Below are positions 1 to 5,050 of a stretch of DNA of 7,316 nt, piece by piece. The DNA is taken from contig JAJBSZ010000385.1 of NCBI GenBank assembly GCA_020861125.1, forward strand, positions 1 to 7,316, in the 5' to 3' direction. The position numbers and the translations under genes are program-made. The DNA is from Planctomycetota bacterium (lineage in GTDB: Bacteria; Planctomycetota; SZUA-567). Under the pieces are notes generated by a model. It was not told the DNA's origin. It searched no databases and worked only from the letters and a program-made list of their open reading frames with translations. Positions within the stretch are counted from its first letter, which is position 1. Every line of letters starts with the position of its first letter.

Positions 1-446
1 GTGCGCCAGTCACCGCCGTGAAAGGCGAGACGGAACCGGCGGCGGGCGCTGTCTTCCGCCCCCTCGCCCCGCCAGTCACGGCCGCGGGTCTCGGCCATGG
101 CCGCCCGGGCCAGCGGCAGGAAGCGGCCGTCGCGGATGGCATGGCGGATGGCGATTTCGCCGAATTCCGGCCGGGCACGCCACAGCCGGACTTTTTGGCC
201 ACGGTTGTCCACCGTCGTATCCGCCGTAAAACCAGCCTTTGCCAGACGGGCCAGACGGGTGGTCACATTCTGGGGCGAAAAGGCGCGCATGGGGGATTCA
301 CGGCAACCGGCGCCATTGAGGCACGAGGAAACCACCGCCGCCGCCGCCGGTTCGTAGAGGGCGGAAAGGGCCTGGAGCACGGTCTGATCGGCGACCGTGA
401 GGCCGTTATATTTATCGATGGCTGCCGCCGTGCCGCCTTTTGCCAT
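1..446 (-). CDS. Unrecognised protein with winged-helix-like N-terminus (partial, N-terminal 148 residues)
   Basis: An open minus-strand frame runs from ATG at 446 off the left edge without a stop, so only the N-terminal 148 codons are present. An in-frame TAA lies 15 bases upstream of the ATG, so no longer start is possible. GGAAGG sits only one base from the ATG, which is unusually close; a GTG at codon 23 is the alternative but lacks a Shine-Dalgarno sequence. Residues about 15-75 alternate helices in a helix-turn-helix-like pattern (LTVADQTVLQALSALYEP, then NVTTRLARLAKAGF). They are followed by a wing-like segment (NRGQKVRLWRARPEF). Residues about 95-145 are rich in Arg and Ala and helical (IAIRHAIRDGRF; ARRRFRLAFHGGDW). 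I do not recognise the family. Large bacterial SNF2-type helicases can begin with similar segments, but this is a weak recollection and no helicase motif is inside the window. Confidence 0.7.
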   Translation of the reverse strand, partial: MAKGGTAAAIDKYNGLTVADQTVLQALSALYEPAAAAVVSSCLNGAGCRESPMRAFSPQNVTTRLARLAKAGFTADTTVDNRGQKVRLWRARPEFGEIAIRHAIRDGRFLPLARAAMAETRGRDWRGEGAEDSARRRFRLAFHGGDWR

Positions 447-734
447 ACCTTCCGTTCCGTTTTATTGTGCCACGGCCCAGCAGAACGCCAGGCCAAATCC
501 GCAAGTATACGGATTGGACCCCCACCGGGTCGAGAGTTTTTCGGTAAAGGTGGGCGGAGAATATTCCGGAGCTCCTTCGATCCATACTGTCAAAACGCCG
601 ACCGGTGGAACACATCCATGAAGGATGATCCATTCCCAGTGGCCGTAGTGCCGCGTTGGATCTGGAGATCACGTGTGGCCGGTGCGCGGAGGAGGCTTTC
701 CGTCGGGACGGCTAAGACTTCAGGGAGTGGATGG
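447..734. other. Gene-free stretch of about 290 bases
   Basis: I see no convincing coding region here. Reading frames in this stretch have no ribosome binding site, low-complexity Arg/Pro-rich products and no family resemblance. It contains the likely promoter of the leftmost gene near its left end and a small CATCC...GGATG inverted repeat near 612-626. Nothing else supportable was found. Confidence 0.5.
504..533 (-). promoter_or_regulatory. Possible sigma70 promoter for the leftmost gene, with an inverted repeat around the -10
   Basis: On the minus strand, TCGACC (528-533, 4 of 6 consensus) and TATACT (504-509, 5 of 6) are separated by 18 bp. This would give a leader of about 50 nt to the ATG at 446. 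The -10 is nested in a 6-bp inverted repeat, AATCCG (496-501) and CGGATT (510-515), with an 8-base centre. The placement suggests an operator, but no regulator is shown. Confidence 0.35.
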
Positions 735-776
735 ACATAAGAAAAGTCCGCCACGGCCATAGCCGCTGGCGGACTT
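735..776 (-). terminator. Strong intrinsic terminator of the tRNA-Gln transcript
   Basis: On the minus strand, a perfect 10-bp stem (AAGTCCGCCA at 776-767 with TGGCGGACTT at 753-744) encloses a second 4-bp stem (CGGC/GCCG) with a four-base loop. It is followed at once by TTCTTAT. It starts 13 bases after the encoded CCA of the tRNA. It would also stop any read-through from the sod gene upstream. On the plus strand there is no T-tract, so it looks one-directional. Confidence 0.9.
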
Positions 777-788
777 GGATTGATAAAT

Positions 789-862
789 TGGTTGCCCCCC
801 AGGGATTCGAACCCCGACCTACAGATTCAGAGTCTGCTGTCCTACCATTAGACAAGGGGGCA
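789..862 (-). tRNA. tRNA-Gln (anticodon CUG)
   Basis: A complete 74-base cloverleaf reads on the minus strand. The acceptor TGCCCCC pairs with GGGGGCA, followed by discriminator A and an encoded CCA. The D-arm contains TAATGGTA. The anticodon stem GCAGA/TCTGT holds the loop CTCTGAA, giving anticodon CTG (reads CAG, Gln). The T-arm CGGGG/CCCTG holds the loop TTCGAAT. All stems pair, allowing one G-U in each of the anticodon and T stems. The gene stands alone with its own promoter and terminator. Confidence 0.97.
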
Positions 863-874
863 GTGGAAAGTGAA

Positions 875-903
875 ACCTTATGAAAACGGCGGGCCCGTGT
901 CAA
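875..903 (-). promoter_or_regulatory. Promoter of tRNA-Gln
   Basis: The minus strand has a perfect -35 box TTGACA (898-903), a 17-bp spacer and a -10 of TAAGGT (875-880), which keeps the conserved T1, A2 and T6. Predicted transcription starts near 868, a few bases before the tRNA 5' end at 862, leaving a very short 5' leader. Confidence 0.75.
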
Positions 904-993
904 GGAAATTCAGCCAGCGGACACCACGGCTTGACGGTGACGCTCACCCGGTCGTTGCCATACTCTCTCGCCGCAACTCCGATTTCCTTCGGG

Positions 994-1602
994 TTATCTC
1001 GCCCGTTCAAACCGCTCCTCGACCGTCTCCCAATTGACAAGATGGTAATACTGGTGGACATAGGCCTTTTTATCATTCCGGTACTTGAGGTAATAGGCGT
1101 GCTCCCACATGTCCACCGGCAGCAGGAGATTGGGGTTTCCCTGCATGAGCGGATTGTCCTGGTTGGCGGATATGGTCACCGCCAATTTGCCGTTTTCCAG
1201 GATCAGCCACGCCCAGCCGGAACCAAACAACTCGGCGGTGGCGGCGGCGAAAAGTTTGTCCAGAAGGGCGTCCAGGCTGCCGAAGTCGGCTTGGATCTGT
1301 TTCTCCAATGCCGGCGACGGCGGCTTGCCGCCGGGGCACATGCCGGCGAAATACAGGTTGTGGTTGTAGTATCCGCCGCCGTTGTTGCGGAGGCCCTTCT
1401 GCAATTCAGGCGGCGCCTGGTCCAGATGCATCAGGATTTCTTCGGCGCTTTTACCGGCGAAGGCCGGCACTTTTTTCACCAATTCGTTAAAATTGTCCGT
1501 GTAGGCTTTATGGTGCTTTTCGTAATGGGTTTCCACCGTGGCCGCATCAAGATACGGTTCCAGGTCGGCGTACCCGTAAGGAAGTTTCACTCGTTCGAAC
1601 AT
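994..1602 (-). CDS. sodA: Superoxide dismutase, Fe/Mn family, Mn-type signature
   Basis: This 202-residue protein covers the whole Fe/Mn superoxide dismutase family, which converts superoxide to peroxide and oxygen. The N-terminal helical domain has H26 in HYEKHHKAY with active-site Y34, and H81 in NHNLYF. The C-terminal alpha/beta domain has FGSGWAWL (126-133) and the ligands D164 and H168 in DMWEHAYY. The metal ligands are therefore H26, H81, D164 and H168. G76-G77 before the second histidine and Q148 in NQD match the manganese type, where the outer-sphere Gln comes from the C-terminal half; metal use still cannot be proven from sequence. No signal peptide is seen, so it should be cytoplasmic. 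The frame is open upstream to 1671, but ATG at 1602 is chosen because GGAGAG lies five bases before it and the protein then begins at the usual family position. No clear terminator follows the gene. Confidence 0.97.
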   Translation of the reverse strand: MFERVKLPYGYADLEPYLDAATVETHYEKHHKAYTDNFNELVKKVPAFAGKSAEEILMHLDQAPPELQKGLRNNGGGYYNHNLYFAGMCPGGKPPSPALEKQIQADFGSLDALLDKLFAAATAELFGSGWAWLILENGKLAVTISANQDNPLMQGNPNLLLPVDMWEHAYYLKYRNDKKAYVHQYYHLVNWETVEERFERAR

Positions 1603-1670
1603 AACGGCTCTCCGTTGCGGTTGGCCCCACCTGCCGTCGATTATGGAGATTCGCCCACCCCGTGCAATCA

Positions 1671-1745
1671 TTAACTTATTATGTTTATAACCAGTGCGCG
1701 TTGCCGGCTAAACTAGCTGGCGCGCCAACCCGTGACCTCTATACT
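1671..1745. promoter_or_regulatory. AT-rich divergent promoter region between sod and the SDR gene
   Basis: An AT-rich island (about 1671-1692) stands out from GC-rich surroundings between the two divergent starts. Toward sod, TATAAA with a weak TTTAGC 17 bp upstream is possible. Toward the dehydrogenase, TATACT at 1740-1745 has only a poor -35. Two adjacent palindromes lie inside: GCTA-AAC-TAGC (1707-1717) and the perfect 10-mer TGGCGCGCCA (1718-1727). The exact promoters are uncertain. Confidence 0.35.
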
Positions 1746-1778
1746 CTGCCGGTTTGCCCTGCAACGGAGGAGAAGCGC

Positions 1779-2492
1779 ATGGCTACTTCAAAAAAAGCAG
1801 TGGTTATCGGTGCGTCGTCCGGTATCGGCCGGGAAATCGCTCGGTGCCTCGCCGCCGCTGGCTGGCGGGTCGCGGTCGCCGGGCGAAGAAAAGAGCTTCT
1901 GGATCAGGTAGCGGCGGAGTTTCCGGAGTCGGTACTGACGGCGGTGGTGGATGTGGACGATACAGCGGCGGTGCCGGCGCGGCTGGACGCGGTCACGGCA
2001 CGGCTGGAAGGGGTGGACCTGGTGGTGATCAGCGCCGGCTGCGGCTTCCTGAACCCGCGGCTGGAGGCCGAGCCGGAACAGCGCACCGTCGCCACCAACG
2101 TTTTCGGGTTCACCGCCGTCGCCGCCTGGGCCTACAACCGGCTCGCCCGGCAGGGGGGCGGGCAGCTCGCCGCCATCACCTCGGTCGGCGGCCTGCTGGG
2201 CGAAGCCGCCGCCCCCGCTTATGCCGCCTCCAAAGCCTACCAGATCCTGTACCTGGACGGCTTGCGGAAACGGGCCCGGAACGAGAAGTCCGGCGTGATC
2301 ATCACCGAACTCCGGCCCGGGTCGGTCGACACCGCCATGATGCAGGGCGAAGGGCATTTCTGGATCAGCTCCGCCCGTGACGCGGCGACCCTTGCCTGCC
2401 GTGCCATGGCCGGTAAAAGGCCGCGGCAATACATCTCCAGACGTTGGGCCCTCATCGGATTGGTGGCCAGGATGCTATCGCTGTTTTCCTAA
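1779..2492 (+). CDS. Short-chain dehydrogenase/reductase (SDR) family oxidoreductase
   Basis: This 237-residue classical SDR has a Rossmann fold with the cofactor loop GASSGIG (residues 11-17). Basic R36-R37 follow the second strand, which favours NADPH. An acidic D58-V59 pair, an ISAG version of the NAG motif (84-87) and the catalytic tetrad N107, S135, Y148, K152 (YAASK) are all present. RPGSVDTAM after the sixth strand is the usual post-catalytic motif. The last 20 residues are hydrophobic and basic (RRWALIGLVARMLSLF), which could bring the enzyme to the membrane. ATG 1779 is chosen because GGAGGAG lies six bases upstream; the open frame to 1662 runs into the sod promoter region and has no ribosome binding site. 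The substrate cannot be predicted. The gene stands alone, divergent from sod. Confidence 0.95.
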   Translation: MATSKKAVVIGASSGIGREIARCLAAAGWRVAVAGRRKELLDQVAAEFPESVLTAVVDVDDTAAVPARLDAVTARLEGVDLVVISAGCGFLNPRLEAEPEQRTVATNVFGFTAVAAWAYNRLARQGGGQLAAITSVGGLLGEAAAPAYAASKAYQILYLDGLRKRARNEKSGVIITELRPGSVDTAMMQGEGHFWISSARDAATLACRAMAGKRPRQYISRRWALIGLVARMLSLFS

Positions 2493-2518
2493 CGACGGCC
2501 CGCCATCGCGGACCGTCG
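2493..2518 (+). terminator. Hairpin directly after the SDR stop codon, possible weak terminator
   Basis: The base right after the TAA begins a hairpin: CGACGG pairs with CCGTCG, and an inner CGC/GCG pair closes a CATC loop after a two-base mismatch. It lacks a T-tract, so it may stabilise the 3' end or need Rho rather than act as a classical intrinsic terminator. Confidence 0.4.
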
Positions 2519-2557
2519 CCGGCTACTGTGGCGCCCGTCAGGCGAGTCGCAGTGACG

Positions 2558-2728
2558 CTGGCGCGATGCCAGGGGAGTACTACAGTTGTATGCCAGCCCC
2601 GACCCGCGTCGGGTAAGGAAAAATGGCGCGGCAGCAAGTTTGTTTGCTCCGGCGGTATGGAGCAAAAATCACTGTGCGACAGAGACAGTTTGACGCCGCT
2701 GGCGCGGAGGCGCGGCAACCTACAACTG
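2558..2728. repeat. Cluster of inverted repeats between convergent genes
   Basis: The gap between the SDR gene and the YhcH-family gene contains several inverted repeats: CTGGC/GCCAG (2558-2572), CCCGAC/GTCGGG (2598-2613), an 8-bp perfect TTTGCTCC/GGAGCAAA (2643-2666) and GCCGC/GCGGC (2695-2716). The last three are enclosed by a longer-range 8-bp pair, CAGTTGTA (2583-2590) with TACAACTG (2721-2728). None has a T-tract in either direction. No reading frame here looks coding. Confidence 0.4.
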
Positions 2729-2733
2729 GAGTC

Positions 2734-3204
2734 TTAAAATTTCACCAATTCCACCGGGATCTTGGCGATCGCCTTGCGTCCCTTGGCCGTGCCGCAAAAA
2801 CACTCGGTCTTGTGCATGTCCTGCGGCATGAGCAGGGCGAACAGCCCCGGCCGCAGGGTCAACGCCACTTCCGGCCCGGGCGCGGGTTCGGCATGGAAAC
2901 GAAGGTCGCGGTCCGCCAGCAAGTCTTCGGTCACCGCCAGCGCCGGATCCAGCGGACGGTTGTAAATTATTTCCTCGCCCTCGTACACCACCTGAAGATC
3001 GATATATTTCACATGGCTTTCGTAGCGGCGATTGGCAGCTGGTTCGGGCGAATAGCACTTGAGCTGGATGAAGATGCCGTCGGCCACGTCGTGGGTTCCG
3101 TCCTCCAGGGACGGCGCCTTGTCCATGAGAAAATCGAGGGCCTTTTTCACCGCCTCACTGGTGCAGAATTTACCGCGAAAATGCGCGATGTCTCCGTAAA
3201 TCAC
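2734..3204 (-). CDS. YhcH/YjgK/YiaL family protein (DUF386, cupin-like)
   Basis: This 156-residue protein matches the full length of the YhcH/YjgK/YiaL family, small beta-barrel cytosolic proteins linked to sialic acid and other sugar metabolism and, for YjgK (TabA), to biofilm control. Family marks include YESHVKYIDLQVVYEGEE (61-78), with E62, H64, D69 and Q71, and MPQDMH (126-131), whose H131 is a likely metal ligand in the barrel. The start is GTG at 3204: AAGGAG lies seven bases upstream and the GTG overlaps the TGA of rsmI by four bases (GTGA), which implies translational coupling. It is the last gene of the tag-rsmI operon, with no sugar genes nearby, so its physiological substrate is unknown. 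The frame is open further upstream inside rsmI, but that part encodes only Arg/Gly-rich shadow sequence. Confidence 0.92.
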   Translation of the reverse strand: MIYGDIAHFRGKFCTSEAVKKALDFLMDKAPSLEDGTHDVADGIFIQLKCYSPEPAANRRYESHVKYIDLQVVYEGEEIIYNRPLDPALAVTEDLLADRDLRFHAEPAPGPEVALTLRPGLFALLMPQDMHKTECFCGTAKGRKAIAKIPVELVKF

Positions 3205-3965
3205 TCGTCGTCTCCTTTTCCCGTGTCGGTATTTTCCCGGGCGGCGCCTCTGCCCGCCCCCGCGATGACCACCACCGCTTCGCCCCGCGTGTCCACACCG
3301 GCGTATCGTTCCGCCAAATCGCCCACGCCGCCGCGAACCACACGTTCGAATTTTTTGGTGAGTTCCAGGCACACCGCCGCGGAGCGATCCCGGCCCAGGA
3401 CGTCGGCGGCAAAGGCCAGCAGCCGGCCCAGCCGGCGCGGTGACTCATAGAACACCAGCGCCGGCCGAAGGGTGCCGTGATCGCGCAACACCTCGCGCAG
3501 CCGGCCGTCCCGCCGGGGCGGAAACCCGAAAAAGGTGAAATGGGCCGCCGGCACACCGGACACGGCCACGGCCGTCACCACCGCGCTGGCCCCCGGGATG
3601 ACCTGTACCGCCACCCCCGCCTGCACTGCGCATTGCACCAAGTGAAACCCAGGGTCGGAAATGCCCGGCACGCCGGCGTCGGAGCAATACACCACCACCT
3701 TGCCCCGGGCGGCATATTCGGTCAGGCGTTGGGCCACGCTCTTCTCGGTGTGGTCGTTCGCCACCAGCAGCGTCGCCGGCGCCGGCAGGCCATGGCGCTG
3801 GAACAGCCGCCGCGTCACCCGGGTGTCTTCGCACACCAGAACATCGGCGGCAGCCAGCACCCGGAGCGCCCGCAGCGTTATGTCCTCCAGATTTCCGATC
3901 GGCGTCGCCACCAGATACAGACCGGGGTCGATGGCCGGCGGCTCGGCGCCGGGAGATTGGGTCAT
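3201..3965 (-). CDS. rsmI: 16S rRNA (cytidine-1402) 2'-O-methyltransferase RsmI
   Basis: RsmI methylates the ribose of C1402 in the decoding centre of 16S rRNA using S-adenosylmethionine. The tetrapyrrole-methylase fold is visible throughout: LYLVATPIGNLEDITLRAL (16-34), CEDTR (45-49), the cofactor loop SDAGVPGISDPG (95-106), IPGASAVVTA (123-132), FYESPRRL (172-179) and ELTKKFERV near the end. Two motifs differ from the common forms as I know them (SDAGTPLISDPG and PGPSA). At 254 residues it is about 30 shorter than the E. coli enzyme (286) and ends soon after the catalytic domain, so the small C-terminal helical domain seems absent. The start is ATG 3965, which overlaps the tag stop codon (ATGA) and has GAGG seven bases upstream. 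It is the middle gene of a coupled operon. Confidence 0.96.
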   Translation of the reverse strand: MTQSPGAEPPAIDPGLYLVATPIGNLEDITLRALRVLAAADVLVCEDTRVTRRLFQRHGLPAPATLLVANDHTEKSVAQRLTEYAARGKVVVYCSDAGVPGISDPGFHLVQCAVQAGVAVQVIPGASAVVTAVAVSGVPAAHFTFFGFPPRRDGRLREVLRDHGTLRPALVFYESPRRLGRLLAFAADVLGRDRSAAVCLELTKKFERVVRGGVGDLAERYAGVDTRGEAVVVIAGAGRGAARENTDTGKGDDE

Positions 3966-4537
3966 GCCCCTACCTCGTGGTAGCGGAAGCACGAAACCAG
4001 ATGATCGTTCACCATGCCCGTGGCCTGCATGTGGGCATAGATGATGGTGGAGCCGACAAAGGAGAAGCCGAGGCGTTTCATCTCTTTGGAAATGGTATCG
4101 GATACGGGCGACGTGGCCGGGATTTCTTCCTGACGCCGCCAGGCGTTCCGCACCACCGTGCCGTCGACGAAATTCCACAGGAACGTGGCGAAAGAACCGT
4201 GGCGGGCCGCCGTATCCATAAACAGATTGGCGTTACGGATGGCGGCGCGGATCTTCAGGCGGTTCCGGACAATGCCTGGGTTGGCTAGCAGGGCGGCCAC
4301 CTGTTTTTCGCCGTAGCGGGCCACTTTGGCCGGATCGAACGCGGCGAAGGCGGCGCGGTAGTTTTCGCGTTTCCGCAGGATCGTCAACCAGGAAAGGCCG
4401 GCCTGTGCCCCTTCCAGCACCAGAAATTCAAAGAGGCGGCGATCGTCATGCACCGGTACGCCCCATTCTTCGTCATGGTAGCGGATGTACAGTTCGTCCT
4501 CACCGCACCACTGGCAACGGGATTGGGCGATGGACAT
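3962..4537 (-). CDS. tag: DNA-3-methyladenine glycosylase I
   Basis: Tag removes 3-methyladenine from alkylated DNA to start base excision repair. The 191-residue protein aligns along its whole length with the E. coli enzyme (187 residues) as I know it. YHDEEWGVP (20-28), LEGAQAGLSW (41-50), KRENYRAAF (56-64), the central FDP, SDTISKEMKRLGFSFVGSTI and MVNDHLVSC near the C-terminus are all in place. The structural zinc site is complete: C8, H21, H179 and C183. Catalytic E42 and the base-stacking W25 and W50 are present. An additional C11 makes a CxxC at the N-terminus. GGAG lies six bases before ATG 4537. The stop overlaps the rsmI start. A candidate small RNA or leader with a terminator lies just upstream, so tag may use its own weak promoter or read-through. 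Confidence 0.97.
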   Translation of the reverse strand: MSIAQSRCQWCGEDELYIRYHDEEWGVPVHDDRRLFEFLVLEGAQAGLSWLTILRKRENYRAAFAAFDPAKVARYGEKQVAALLANPGIVRNRLKIRAAIRNANLFMDTAARHGSFATFLWNFVDGTVVRNAWRRQEEIPATSPVSDTISKEMKRLGFSFVGSTIIYAHMQATGMVNDHLVSCFRYHEVGA

Positions 4538-4571
4538 GGCGATCTCCGGGTTGATGGCGGTCTTGGCTGGA

Positions 4572-4600
4572 AGTATACGCGTGGCGGCATAAAAGGGAAG
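4572..4600 (-). promoter_or_regulatory. Possible weak proximal promoter for tag-rsmI-yhcH
   Basis: After the terminator hairpin, the minus strand carries TATACT (4572-4577, 5 of 6), with a poor -35 (TTCCCT, 3 of 6, 16 bp upstream) inside the terminator's U-tail region. It would give a leader of about 28 nt before the tag ATG. It matters because the terminator upstream would otherwise silence the operon. Confidence 0.3.
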
Positions 4601-4626
4601 CCCCTTCCGGGGGGGCGGAAGGGGCT
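4591..4626 (-). terminator. Intrinsic terminator of the upstream RNA
   Basis: A perfect 11-bp stem reads on the minus strand: AGCCCCTTCCG (4626-4616) pairs with CGGAAGGGGCT (4609-4599) around a loop of six C. It is followed by TCCCTTTT. The stem is very stable and the tail is on the minus strand only. It ends 53 bases before the tag start codon. Confidence 0.8.
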
Positions 4627-4711
4627 CGGGACTAATGGCGCGCGAAATCGGATCGAAAATGCCTGATCAGAATGGGGGAACGCGCACCTGCCAACCCTGG
4701 GGGAGGCTGGC
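4591..4711 (-). ncRNA. Candidate small RNA of about 120 nt with three C-rich loops
   Basis: A near-consensus promoter starts a minus-strand transcript near 4711, and an intrinsic terminator ends it near 4591. No start codon with a ribosome binding site lies inside. The predicted fold has three domains. The 5' hairpin GCCAGCC/GGTTGGC (4690-4711, 7 bp with one G-U) has loop UCCCCCAG. A closing stem GGTGCGCG/CGCGCGCC (4681-4688 with 4637-4644, 8 bp with one G-U) surrounds a loop that begins UUCCCCCA. The terminator stem has a loop of six C. UCCCCCA thus occurs twice in unpaired positions, which would suit pairing with GGGGGA-like Shine-Dalgarno sequences. It lacks the conserved SRP RNA motif, the 6S bubble and any riboswitch core I know. 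It could instead be an attenuated leader of tag. Existence as an RNA is inferred. Confidence 0.55.
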
Positions 4712-4717
4712 CCGGGT

Positions 4718-4746
4718 ACTATAGATCGCAAAAATTTACTTGTCAA
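4718..4746 (-). promoter_or_regulatory. Strong sigma70 promoter of the candidate small RNA
   Basis: A perfect -35 TTGACA (4741-4746) is separated by exactly 17 bp from TATAGT (4718-4723, 5 of 6), with an A/T-rich stretch upstream of the -35. It is the best promoter in the window. The predicted start near 4711 coincides with the first base of the 5' hairpin. Confidence 0.85.
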
Positions 4747-4796
4747 CGTTTTTCATCGAAAAAAATTGATTTCGGGCGAAGGCGCCGGCTAGTTTC

Positions 4797-4815
4797 CGGC
4801 CGGACGGCCGTTTTT
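4797..4815 (+). terminator. Terminator-like hairpin with T5 tail in the divergent region
   Basis: CGGCC (4797-4801) and GGCCG (4806-4810) form a 5-bp stem with loop GGAC, followed directly by TTTTT (4811-4815) on the plus strand. The stem is short, and competing CCGGC/GCCGG pairings surround it (for example CGCCGG...CCGGCG near 4837-4853). No plus-strand gene ends just before it, so its job is unclear. Confidence 0.3.
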
Positions 4816-4915
4816 CCGACCGGCAGGCGGGGCAACGCCGGCTCGACCGGCGCCGTATATCCCCTAAGCTGGCGCAAGAACGGTGGTTATTCGCGGTATG
4901 GGGAAACTTTTTGCG

Positions 4916-4944
4916 TTGAAAAGGCGCGGCGGTATCGGTAGACT
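4916..4944 (+). promoter_or_regulatory. Promoter of the SurA/PpiD-like gene
   Basis: TTGAAA (4916-4921, 5 of 6) and TAGACT (4939-4944, 4 of 6 including T1, A2 and T6) are spaced 17 bp apart on the plus strand. Predicted initiation near 4951 gives a leader of about 100 nt. It also rules out the far-upstream ATG at 4883 as a start. Confidence 0.65.
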
Positions 4945-5050
4945 GTTTCACCTTGGATTTCATATCCATGCGCGCCTGCGTCGGCGCCGTTCCCCGATGG
5001 AAGGGGAAGGGCGGAGTCTTGTTCGTTTTATCATCCAGAAGGGCTTGGCC

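Noticed and set aside
18..740. Long plus-strand frame (240 codons) over the leftmost gene and the gap
   Set aside because: Its product is low-complexity and Arg/Gly-rich with no ribosome binding site, it runs antisense to the better minus-strand frame, and it ends inside the tRNA terminator.
789..862. tRNA-Gln as an integration site for a mobile element
   Set aside because: No integrase gene and no direct repeat of the tRNA 3' end were seen elsewhere in the window.
712..903. Short minus-strand frame over the tRNA-Gln gene
   Set aside because: It is simply the tRNA and its terminator read as codons.
1603..1671. Upstream start of sod at 1671
   Set aside because: The additional 23 residues lack family similarity, and ATG 1602 has a well-placed GGAGAG.
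880..1674. Plus-strand frame of 264 codons antisense to sod
   Set aside because: The minus strand encodes an unmistakable superoxide dismutase with all metal ligands; this frame is the open shadow expected in GC-rich DNA.
2643..2666. Intrinsic terminator at the TTTGCTCC/GGAGCAAA repeat
   Set aside because: Neither strand has a T-tract after the stem; on the plus strand it is followed by A residues and on the minus strand by ACAAAC.
2583..2728. Integron attC site
   Set aside because: GTTGTA and TACAAC ends are present, but in the opposite order to the RYYYAAC...GTTRRRY arrangement of attC, and no cassette or integrase is nearby.
2623..3450. Plus-strand frame of 275 codons across the YhcH-family gene
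   Set aside because: It is antisense to two well-supported genes, lacks a start signal and shows no family resemblance.
4591..4711. SRP (4.5S) RNA, 6S RNA or a known riboswitch
   Set aside because: CCGGAAGGGG resembles part of the SRP RNA tip, but it is one arm of the terminator stem and the AGCAGC partner is missing. There is no long rod with a central bubble, and no conserved riboswitch core was seen.
4883..5050. Upstream ATG at 4883 as start of the SurA-like protein
   Set aside because: It lies before the predicted promoter and adds an Arg-rich tail ahead of the membrane helix; no ribosome binding site precedes it.
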